NCBI GenBank assembly: GCA_021845945.1
Contig: JAJZRD010000122.1
Coordinates: forward strand, 1-10,967
Source of the DNA: Chloroflexota bacterium
GTDB lineage: Bacteria; Chloroflexota; UBA6077
DNA: 10,967 nt
Direction of reading: 5' to 3'
The notes below the pieces were generated by a model. It was not told where the DNA came from and searched no databases. It saw only the letters and a program-made list of their open reading frames with translations. The translations under genes and the position numbers were made by a program. This document shows positions 5,922 to 10,967 of this stretch, in pieces (positions within the stretch are counted from its first letter, which is position 1; the number at the start of each line of letters is the position of its first letter).

Positions 5922-7259
5922 TTAGGGCTCGGCGATGCCATCCCCTCCCGCACCGATACGGCGATAGCCGGGGTAGAAGGTAGCCACTCCGGCGACGAAG
6001 GCGGCCACGATACCCCCAGAAAACATGAAGGTTGCGGACGTGCCGATGGCGTCCGCCACGGCGCTGACCGGCAGGACGGTGAGGGGCCGGATCGACTGCG
6101 CCATCATGTAGACGCCCATCACCCTCCCGTACACCCCCGCCTCGGTGTTCAGCATGACCAGGCTGCTGTTCAGCGCCATGTAGGCGTCGCCCGTGATGCC
6201 CACCACGAACAGCCACGGCGCCGCCTCCAGGACCGTACCCCTCCAGGTCGAGAAGGCGAAGGCCAGGAGGCTGAGCCCAAAGGCGACGCCAAACGCCAGC
6301 TGCAACTGGGCCTTGCGGGGATACTGGGCCAGGTAGGCTACCGCCAGGGTGCCGACCAGGGAACCGATGCCGGCGATGCTCAGCAGCACGCCGAGTCCGA
6401 CAGGACCGACGTTCAGATCGTGGATCGCCACCACCGGCATGAGGTTGATGTAGGGCATGCCGATCGCCAGCGGAATGAAGCCCAGGCTCATCAGGGCCAG
6501 GAGTGCCGGCCGCCTCAACACGTAGGCGAAACCCTCGCCGATGCTCCGGCCACCACCGCGTCGCGCTCCCTCCGGACGGCCCGGGTTCTGCACCCTGAAG
6601 ACCGACCACCAGACCCAGAGGTAGCAGGCGGAGACCAGGAAGAACACACCCGACACGCCGACGAACGGGGCGGCGATCAGCAGGCCCGCGATGGAGGGCC
6701 CCGCGACGCGCGTCAGGTTCATTCCGGCGCTGTTCAGGGCGATGGCGTTGGCGAGGCCACTTCCTCTACCCACTATGGCCGGCAGGTAGGCCTGGCGGGC
6801 GGGCATATTGAAAGAGAAAGCCGCTCCCTGGAGGAAGCCGAAGAACACCAGCCACTGGATGGTCATCAGATTCAGAGCCAGCAGGAGCGCCTGGGCCAGG
6901 GCGAAGAGGGCGAGCCCCGCCTGCGTCCAGAGCAGCACCGACCGCTTTGGAAACCGATCCGCCAGCACCCCTCCAACCGGCGAGAGCACGATGCGGGGCA
7001 ACCCCATAGCCAGAGTCACCAGCCCCAGCCCCAGGGCGTTGCCGCTGAGCTGGTAGGCCAGATAGCCACGGGCGACCTGCTGCATCTGCATCGCCACCCA
7101 GGATCCCATGAAGCCCCACCAGAGGATGCGGAAGTCCCGTACCTCCAGGGACTGAAAGGTGCGGCGGGCGACGTCCCGAATATTCGCGGCGGTACGCTGG
7201 TGGAAGCTGGTCGCACCCGCGCTCTGTCCGCCGGCCTGTTCCCCATTACTGATCTCCAC
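5922..7259 (-). CDS. MFS transporter, MFS_3/EntS-like efflux permease
   Basis: A 445-residue membrane protein with about 12 hydrophobic segments and a central hydrophilic loop (about 224-245), the normal MFS form. The signature motif A loop between the second and third segments is clear: GGVLADRFPKR (96-106). The general pattern (SLEVRDFRILWWG, then MQMQQVARGYLAYQL and FNMPARQAYLP) fits the MFS_3 group that contains the enterobactin exporter EntS; proton-driven export of a small molecule or drug from the cytoplasm is the likely role, substrate unknown. Start is GTG at 7259 with GGGAG nine bases ahead. The MarR-family gene ends 25 bases upstream on the same strand, so the two are almost certainly co-transcribed and the permease is probably under MarR control. 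Confidence 0.9.
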   Translation of the reverse strand: MEISNGEQAGGQSAGATSFHQRTAANIRDVARRTFQSLEVRDFRILWWGFMGSWVAMQMQQVARGYLAYQLSGNALGLGLVTLAMGLPRIVLSPVGGVLADRFPKRSVLLWTQAGLALFALAQALLLALNLMTIQWLVFFGFLQGAAFSFNMPARQAYLPAIVGRGSGLANAIALNSAGMNLTRVAGPSIAGLLIAAPFVGVSGVFFLVSACYLWVWWSVFRVQNPGRPEGARRGGGRSIGEGFAYVLRRPALLALMSLGFIPLAIGMPYINLMPVVAIHDLNVGPVGLGVLLSIAGIGSLVGTLAVAYLAQYPRKAQLQLAFGVAFGLSLLAFAFSTWRGTVLEAAPWLFVVGITGDAYMALNSSLVMLNTEAGVYGRVMGVYMMAQSIRPLTVLPVSAVADAIGTSATFMFSGGIVAAFVAGVATFYPGYRRIGAGGDGIAEP

Positions 7260-7284
7260 TAATTCACTCTCCCGGCCCAGGAAC

Positions 7285-7707
7285 TCAGCGGAGGTTTACT
7301 TCCATCCGCTCCAACAGCTCTTCGAGGCGAGCCAGGTCCTCCGGACTGAAACCGGAGAAGATGCGGCGGCGGCGGCGGGCCTGCACTCGTCGCAGCGCCG
7401 GCATCGCGTCTCGAGCCTTTTCGGTGAGCCAGACCCGCTGCAAGCGACGGTTATCCGGGTCGCAGTCGCGTCGCACCCAGCCGTCGCGCTCCAGCCGCTG
7501 GACGATGCCCGTCAGGGTCGCCGGCTCGATGGCCATCCGGCGGCCCAGTTCGGCCTGAACGAGACCGTCCACCTGGGAGAGGCGCTGGAGCAGGGCGAAC
7601 TGCACCGCTGTCAGCCCAAAGGGCTCCAGCAGTTGGTCGAAGTCGTGGCGAAGGCGGCGGGAAAGGCGCGCGATACGCGCCGTGGGGTATCGATCCAGAT
7701 CGTCCAT
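7285..7707 (-). CDS. MarR-family transcriptional regulator
   Basis: A 140-residue protein with the MarR winged helix: helices around GLTAVQFALLQRLS (31-44), recognition region QAELGRRMAIEPATLTGIVQRLE (51-73) and wing DPDNRRLQRVWLT (83-95), flanked by the helices that form the dimer. MarR proteins bind palindromic operators as dimers and usually release them when a small molecule binds. The gene sits 25 bases ahead of the exporter gene, and a palindrome covers the -10 element of their shared promoter, so self-repression with induction by the exporter's substrate is the likely circuit. The arginine run RRRRR at 111-115 is unusual but falls in the helical C-terminal part. The ATG at 7707 has no strong Shine-Dalgarno. 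Confidence 0.92.
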   Translation of the reverse strand: MDDLDRYPTARIARLSRRLRHDFDQLLEPFGLTAVQFALLQRLSQVDGLVQAELGRRMAIEPATLTGIVQRLERDGWVRRDCDPDNRRLQRVWLTEKARDAMPALRRVQARRRRRIFSGFSPEDLARLEELLERMEVNLR

Positions 7708-7745
7708 GGGCGGCTGACGCTCGTTCTTGGCATGGTTCCTATCTC

Positions 7746-7767
7746 AGCACGCTAATATTAGCACGCT
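7746..7767. promoter_or_regulatory. MarR-type operator palindrome over the -10 element
   Basis: GCTAATATTAGC (7751-7762) is a perfect 12-bp palindrome. It extends to a 22-bp imperfect one with AGC/GCT outer arms (9 of 11 pairs). AGCACGCTA also occurs as a direct repeat at 7746-7754 and 7760-7768. Size, symmetry and position across the marR promoter's -10 are typical of a MarR binding site. Confidence 0.65.
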
Positions 7768-7783
7768 ACATCTCGCCGTGCAA
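7755..7783 (-). promoter_or_regulatory. Sigma70-type promoter of the marR-MFS operon
   Basis: On the minus strand TTGCAC (7778-7783) and TAATAT (7755-7760) are separated by exactly 17 bases. The -10 keeps the key first, second and last bases. The start site would be about 40 bases before the marR ATG. Confidence 0.6.
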
Positions 7784-7823
7784 CGAGACGCTGCTGGGCG
7801 CTGGGGCGATTCCCGTCCGGTCC

Positions 7824-7852
7824 TTGTGTTCTGAGCAGCGATGGCTTACAAT
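7824..7852 (+). promoter_or_regulatory. Sigma70-type promoter of the antitoxin-toxin operon
   Basis: TTGTGT (7824-7829), 17 bases, TACAAT (7847-7852, five of six matches). It points toward the DUF433 gene and would give a leader of about 50 bases. Confidence 0.6.
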
Positions 7853-7871
7853 GCTTACGATGATTGCATTG
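7849..7871 (+). promoter_or_regulatory. Candidate antitoxin operator
   Basis: CAATGC (7849-7854) and GCATTG (7866-7871) form a perfect inverted repeat with 11 bases between the arms. It overlaps the end of the -10 element and the expected start site, where a self-repressing antitoxin would bind. Confidence 0.4.
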
Positions 7872-7907
7872 CAGGCGTCGCTACGCAGCCGCGAAGGGGG
7901 GAGCCGA

Positions 7908-8333
7908 ATGAGCAAGGTGATCAGTCTGAGGCTGAGGGATCGCCCGCTGGAGTCCCTCCGGCGGGTCGCACGGCGGATGGGACGCACGCCCACCGAAGCC
8001 GCATCCATCCTGCTGGACGAGATGTTGCGCCAGTCTGAGTTCGCCTTCATCGAGTTCCGGGATTCGCCGACCGGCCGCCAGCCCTTCCTCCAGGGAACGC
8101 GGCTCAAGGTATGGCAGGTAGCGTCCATCGCGAGGGACTTCGATGGGGACGTGGCCCGGACGGCTGCGCATCTCGGCATCCCGCCTGTGCAGGTCGCAGC
8201 GGCGCTGAACTACGAGAAGTCGTTCCCGGACGAGATAGAAGCGGCCATCAGGGACAACGACCGTTCCGAAGCGGAACTCGAACGGTTGATCCCCGGCTTG
8301 AAGGTGGTCGGCGCCGATGCGCGTCCTGCTTGA
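7908..8333 (+). CDS. Antitoxin: N-terminal ribbon-helix-helix-like segment plus DUF433
   Basis: The ATG at 7908 has a strong GGGGGAG site five bases away, giving 141 residues. Residues 1-43 (VISLRLRD, then two helices) look like a ribbon-helix-helix DNA-binding unit. Residues about 45-115 carry a divergent DUF433 domain: GRQPFLQGTRLKVWQVA (57-72), AAHLGIPPVQVAAALNY (86-102) and FPDEIEAAI (106-114). DUF433 proteins are small helix-turn-helix antitoxin-like proteins often encoded just before a DUF5615 PIN-like toxin, which is the case here. The 17-base overlap with the next gene implies coupled translation. Expected roles are to neutralise the toxin and repress the operon. The N-terminal RHH call is weaker than the DUF433 call. 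Confidence 0.8.
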   Translation: MSKVISLRLRDRPLESLRRVARRMGRTPTEAASILLDEMLRQSEFAFIEFRDSPTGRQPFLQGTRLKVWQVASIARDFDGDVARTAAHLGIPPVQVAAALNYEKSFPDEIEAAIRDNDRSEAELERLIPGLKVVGADARPA

Positions 8334-8679
8334 TTCTCACGTCGCCAGAGCGCTTGCGGAGCAGCTGCGTGGCCACGGCGTCGATGCCATAGCGCTGGCG
8401 GATTGGAAGGGCGGCAACTACCTGAACGTGAGCGACGAGAAGTTGCTGTCGCTGGCCCACGCCGACGGCCGTGTTCTGGTTACTTTCGACTGCCAGACGA
8501 TACCACCTCTTCTGAAGGACTTGGCCGAGACGGGACAGCACCACGGGGGAGTGATCCTCGTGTCCTCGCGCAGCTTCCGCGCCAACGACATCCGTGGCCT
8601 GCTGCGTGCCCTGCTGTCGCTCTCCGAGCAGGAGGGTGACGCGGACTGGGAGGATATGGCCGTCTACCTACGGTCCTAA
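8317..8679 (+). CDS. DUF5615 PIN-like toxin (predicted ribonuclease)
   Basis: A 120-residue protein with the DUF5615/Mut7-C PIN-like pattern: MRVLLDSHVARALAEQLRGHG (D6), SDEKLLSLAHADGRVLVTFD (D40, E41, D58) and GGVILVSS (77-84). PIN-fold toxins cleave RNA with metal held by a cluster of acidic residues. In most family members the second motif reads D-x-D-F and the first LLDE; here these read DCQT and LLDS, so two commonly acidic positions are changed, and activity may be altered or the chemistry borne by the remaining acids. That comparison is from memory of the family. The ATG at 8317 lies inside the antitoxin gene and lacks its own good ribosome site, fitting translational coupling. The gene ends 14 bases from the convergent glycosidase gene. 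Confidence 0.8.
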   Translation: MRVLLDSHVARALAEQLRGHGVDAIALADWKGGNYLNVSDEKLLSLAHADGRVLVTFDCQTIPPLLKDLAETGQHHGGVILVSSRSFRANDIRGLLRALLSLSEQEGDADWEDMAVYLRS

Positions 8680-8693
8680 CGTTCGATCGAGGG

Positions 8694-9983
8694 CTACCTC
8701 CCCGCCGCCCCCTCGCTCAACCCCTTCTTCTTCAGGTACCACCGGTACATCTCGCGGAAGTGCCGGGAGGGGTCCTGGTAGTACTCCTCGGTCAAGACGG
8801 GAAGAGTTGCCCGTTCCTTGCCCCAGCCCCGCACCTCGCCGGCCTTCAGCCGGCGGGCGAACTGCTGGAACTCCACCCCGGCGGGCTTCAGGGAGCCGTC
8901 GGCCCGGGTGATCCCGAAGGTGCGCTCCCGGATCGCCCGGTCGAAGGGGGGTCTGTCCCATATCCGGGGGTCGTAGTCGCTGAAGCACCAGGCGAAGGCC
9001 CCCAGGGAGCCGGCTCGGTACAGCTTCTCCAGCACCTCCCGGTAGTAGGTCCCCCCCTCCTCCTCGCCCGCCAGGTACTGCCGCTTCTTCTCCCCCAGGA
9101 ATTCGTCCTCGATGTAGTGTCCCTTCTCCCCCTCGGGCGCCGTACAGAGGCCGAACTCCTGGAAGAGGGTGGGCTTGGCCCCCAGCGACTCGGTCAACTG
9201 GTTCAAGAAGGGGACGAAGTCGCTGTCCAGGGGGCCCCGAGCCATGTCGGAGTAGAGGGGATAGCCGTGCATGGACAGGTAGTCGTTGGACTCGGCCAGA
9301 TCGCCGACGCTGAAACCGTTGTAGCGGGAGAGAGAGGGCGTGTGGGCCCCGTAGGTGACGGAGTGGCGGGGATCCAGCTTCCGGATCTCCTCGCTCAGCA
9401 GGTAGCTCCAGAGCCAGCCGCCATGGTAGCTGTCCGGGTTGCGCAGCTCATCCAGCTCGTTGGCCAGGTCCCAGCCGAAGAGGGCCGGATGGGAGGCCAG
9501 GGCAGGAACGATCCCCCGGATCTGAAACAGCTCCACCCGCAGCATGAAGGGGTCCTCGAAGGGATCCCGGGGCTCCCTGTCGGAGTAGTGCCCCTCCACC
9601 ATCAGCAAGCCGTGCCTGGAGCGCGGCCGGTCGGTGACCGCCCAGGAGGGGAGCCAGAAGATCCCGCTCATGTTGCCGGTGAAGAAGGCGGGCATGACCT
9701 GAAGGCCCGCCTCGTCGGCGGCGTCCATCACTCGAACCAGGTCGTCCAGCCGGTGGGAGTCGAGGCTCCAGGGTTCGGGCTGGAAGTCCTCCCACATCAG
9801 GAAGAGGCGCACCACCCGGGCGCCCAGGGCGGCGATCTCGGCGAACTCGGCCTTCACCTCGCCGCCGTCGAACTCCTTCCACCAGTACATCGCCTTCTTC
9901 CTGGGCCAGTAGTTGATCCCCAGGACGAAGGGGCGGGGGGCCTCGGCAACCACGCGGATCTCAGCCGACTCCTCGATATCCAT
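8694..9983 (-). CDS. GH5-like clan GH-A glycoside hydrolase (cellulase/mannanase superfamily)
   Basis: A 429-residue (beta/alpha)8-barrel glycosidase. The N-terminal strand is FVLGINYWPRKKAMYWW. The acid/base glutamate is E176 in FGWDLANE, and the nucleophile is E276 in LFQEFG, 100 residues later. H239 (SMHGYP) and W332 (AWCFSDYD) lie at positions expected for substrate contact. This layout is that of GH5-type retaining hydrolases such as endo-mannanases, but the exact family and substrate cannot be fixed by eye. There is no signal peptide, which is unusual for a polysaccharide-degrading enzyme and suggests action on imported or endogenous glycans. The ATG at 9983 has an excellent GGGAGGAG six bases away. 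The upstream GNAT gene lies 123 bases away on the same strand; co-transcription is possible. Confidence 0.85.
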   Translation of the reverse strand: MDIEESAEIRVVAEAPRPFVLGINYWPRKKAMYWWKEFDGGEVKAEFAEIAALGARVVRLFLMWEDFQPEPWSLDSHRLDDLVRVMDAADEAGLQVMPAFFTGNMSGIFWLPSWAVTDRPRSRHGLLMVEGHYSDREPRDPFEDPFMLRVELFQIRGIVPALASHPALFGWDLANELDELRNPDSYHGGWLWSYLLSEEIRKLDPRHSVTYGAHTPSLSRYNGFSVGDLAESNDYLSMHGYPLYSDMARGPLDSDFVPFLNQLTESLGAKPTLFQEFGLCTAPEGEKGHYIEDEFLGEKKRQYLAGEEEGGTYYREVLEKLYRAGSLGAFAWCFSDYDPRIWDRPPFDRAIRERTFGITRADGSLKPAGVEFQQFARRLKAGEVRGWGKERATLPVLTEEYYQDPSRHFREMYRWYLKKKGLSEGAAGR

Positions 9984-9989
9984 GGCGGA

Positions 9990-9997
9990 CTCCTCCC
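9990..9997 (-). promoter_or_regulatory. Shine-Dalgarno of the GH5-like gene, with nearby palindrome
   Basis: GGGAGGAG on the minus strand, six bases before the ATG, fixes the start. About 16 bases further upstream lies a perfect 11-base palindrome GATGATTCATC (10014-10024), which could be an operator; nothing else supports that. Confidence 0.7.
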
Positions 9998-10106
9998 GGG
10001 AAGGCTAGGGATGGATGATTCATCTCTTTCACCTTCACCGCCGGGCAGGTTCCGTGCCGGGGGAGGACATGGGGGGCATGGTTCACGGAGGGGTCGCCCC
10101 GAAAGG

Positions 10107-10787
10107 TCAGCGGCGACGAACCGCTCGACGGACGGGCGCTTCCTGCCCGTTGCCGGCCCGGGACTCCTCTTCCATGACCGCCTTTCGTCGACGGAAGGCG
10201 GCACGGTCGATCACCATGTCGTAGTACAGCACTTCGATGCCCAGGAGACTCCGCCGGAAATACTGAACCACCTCCCGATACCGCGGGTCGCTGAAGACCG
10301 CTGGGAAGATGGAGCTGGGATGTTCGGTCCAATGCTGGCCGACGTAGCGGAAGCCGCACTTCTCGTAGCTCCGCATGGCTCGATGGTTGAAAGCGGCCAC
10401 ATCCAGCCACATCTCCTTGAAGCTCATGCCGTCGAAGTAGTAGTCGAGAAAGGCCATCAGGGCATCGGTCCCGTACCCCATCCCCATTCGGGTGGGATCC
10501 AGGGCAATACCGAGGACGCTGGTCCCGGCCTCGGCGTTGATGTTACGGAGGGTGATCCAGCCGATCATGTTGCCGTACAGATCGTCGATGGCGAACATGC
10601 GGTAATTGCCGCTGACGCCGCGATCCAGGAACCACAAGTCGCGCTCGCGAGCCGACATGGGACGGGGATCGTTGTGGCTGTAGAGGGGATCGGTGTGCCT
10701 GGGCCATTGCTGGCGCTTGTCCACGTCCGCCCTCTCGAACCACCGGACTACCGTCTTCTTCCCCCTGGCTACGATTCCCTCAGCCAT
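10107..10787 (-). CDS. GNAT-family N-acetyltransferase (RimJ/RimL-like)
   Basis: From the ATG at 10787 the protein has 226 residues. The acetyl-CoA-binding motif A is LGIALDPTRMGMGYGTDALMA (92-112), with the pyrophosphate loop at 100-106. It is followed by LDVAAFNHRAMRSYEKCGF (128-146), the motif B region typical of RimJ/RimL-like acetyltransferases acting on protein N-termini or small amines; the acceptor is unknown. An extra C-terminal part (about 165-226) ends in an arginine-rich tail. The frame is open further upstream (to about 10925), but AAAGGA at 10796-10801 sits eight bases before this ATG, and a promoter lies within the longer frame, so the shorter start is preferred. The GH5-like gene follows on the same strand. 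Confidence 0.85.
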   Translation of the reverse strand: MAEGIVARGKKTVVRWFERADVDKRQQWPRHTDPLYSHNDPRPMSARERDLWFLDRGVSGNYRMFAIDDLYGNMIGWITLRNINAEAGTSVLGIALDPTRMGMGYGTDALMAFLDYYFDGMSFKEMWLDVAAFNHRAMRSYEKCGFRYVGQHWTEHPSSIFPAVFSDPRYREVVQYFRRSLLGIEVLYYDMVIDRAAFRRRKAVMEEESRAGNGQEAPVRRAVRRR

Positions 10788-10795
10788 GGCCTGTA

Positions 10796-10801
10796 TCCTT
10801 T
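10796..10801 (-). promoter_or_regulatory. Shine-Dalgarno that sets the GNAT start
   Basis: AAAGGA on the minus strand, eight bases before the ATG at 10787. The upstream in-frame ATG at 10826 has no such site and would lie almost at the predicted transcription start. Confidence 0.65.
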
Positions 10802-10830
10802 GCTGGGTATCGCCCCCGGCCACCATGATA

Positions 10831-10935
10831 GGCAGTCTAAAACTGCCCCTCGCCGTTGTAAAGGGGCACAACCCCATGAGAGCGCCGGTGCCCGGAGGCA
10901 GGCGCTTTGAAGCATGGTCCAGCAAAGGTTGTGCC
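10831..10935 (-). promoter_or_regulatory. Cluster of nested and mutually exclusive inverted repeats upstream of GNAT
   Basis: Four stems can be drawn. P1: GGCACAACC (10865-10873) with GGTTGTGCC (10927-10935). P2, nested inside: AGCGCC (10881-10886) with GGCGCT (10901-10906), continued by TGCC/GGCA around a four-base loop. P3: TGCCCCT (10844-10850) with AGGGGCA (10862-10868). P4: GGCAGT (10831-10836) with ACTGCC (10842-10847). P3 shares bases with both P1 and P4, so the two states exclude each other. On the minus strand P3 is followed by GTTTTAG, a weak terminator-like tail. Confidence 0.4.
10834..10862 (-). promoter_or_regulatory. Sigma70-type promoter of the GNAT gene
   Basis: On the minus strand TTTACA (10857-10862, five of six -35 matches), 17 bases, TAGACT (10834-10839, four of six -10 matches). 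It gives a leader of about 40 bases before the ATG at 10787. The same bases are part of alternative hairpins (see the next entry), so a leader-RNA reading competes with it. Confidence 0.5.
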
Positions 10936-10967
10936 GTGGAGCAGGGGAAGGGTTGCGCGGCTGGGAT

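Noticed and set aside
5805..7262. A 485-codon + strand frame
   Set aside because: It is the antisense shadow of the MFS gene, with low-complexity H/Q/R/G composition; the minus strand has clear membrane segments and motif A.
7573..7584. CTGGGAGAGGCG, identical to 12 bases of the repeat at 1534-1545
   Set aside because: It lies within conserved marR codons on the opposite strand, without the hairpin context, so it is a chance match.
7824..7907. A longer N-terminus for the DUF433 protein
   Set aside because: The extension would start at the -35 hexamer itself and run through the promoter, and the ATG at 7908 has a strong ribosome site.
8760..10910. A 716-codon open frame on the + strand
   Set aside because: It runs antisense through both the GH5-like and GNAT genes and the gap between them. 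Its product is rich in G, H, P, Q and L with no domain or hydrophobic pattern. High GC3 in the real genes suppresses stops on the opposite strand.
10865..10935. A 71-base segment closed by a 9-bp stem, possibly a tRNA
   Set aside because: It has only one internal hairpin and no T-loop or anticodon arm; kept as an unexplained structure instead.
1..10967. CRISPR arrays, insertion sequences, phage genes
   Set aside because: No regularly spaced repeats, transposase, integrase or phage structural genes were found on either strand.

Overview
This is high-GC bacterial DNA carrying ordinary-looking housekeeping and accessory genes. Nothing in it is plasmid-, phage- or transposase-like. The gene mix (GH1 and GH5-like cytosolic glycosidases, DUF402, a DUF433/DUF5615 pair), several GTG starts and three different families of short palindromic intergenic repeats would suit a Chloroflexota-type genome. 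That assignment is inference; there is no rRNA or marker gene here to test it.

Layout. Positions 1-1515 (+) hold the C-terminal part of a fused acyl-activating enzyme, acyl carrier domain and PlsC acyltransferase, cut by the window edge. A compound palindromic repeat (1519-1650) separates it from a convergent GH1 beta-glycosidase (1658-3085, -). A 395-base gap (3086-3480) contains two abutting 9-bp inverted repeats with pseudoknot topology upstream of the GH1 gene. Then come a flavin-reductase-like FMN-binding protein (3481-3993, +), a 339-base gap with a hairpin, a palindromic repeat and a candidate promoter, and a probable operon on the + strand: a small 2[4Fe-4S] ferredoxin (4333-4590), an HD-domain phosphohydrolase (4626-5318) and an overlapping DUF402 protein (5303-5785). 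A REP-like double hairpin (5818-5894) lies between DUF402 and a convergent MFS exporter (5922-7259, -). The exporter follows its probable MarR-family regulator (7285-7707, -).

The 200-base divergent region 7708-7907 carries two good sigma70-type promoters facing opposite ways. One, for marR-MFS, has a MarR-type palindrome across its -10 element. The other drives a RHH/DUF433 antitoxin plus DUF5615 PIN-like toxin pair (7908-8333 and 8317-8679, +). The right end holds a GH5-like clan-A glycoside hydrolase (8694-9983, -) downstream of a GNAT acetyltransferase (10107-10787, -). The acetyltransferase is preceded by a promoter and a set of nested and mutually exclusive inverted repeats.

Functional themes: lipid acylation at the left edge; two intracellular glycosidases that need a separate sugar importer; a redox and nucleotide-hydrolase cluster in the middle; a self-regulated efflux unit; and a compact toxin-antitoxin module. 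The least explained parts are the structured leaders upstream of the GH1 and GNAT genes and the pairing of HD and DUF402 hydrolases.
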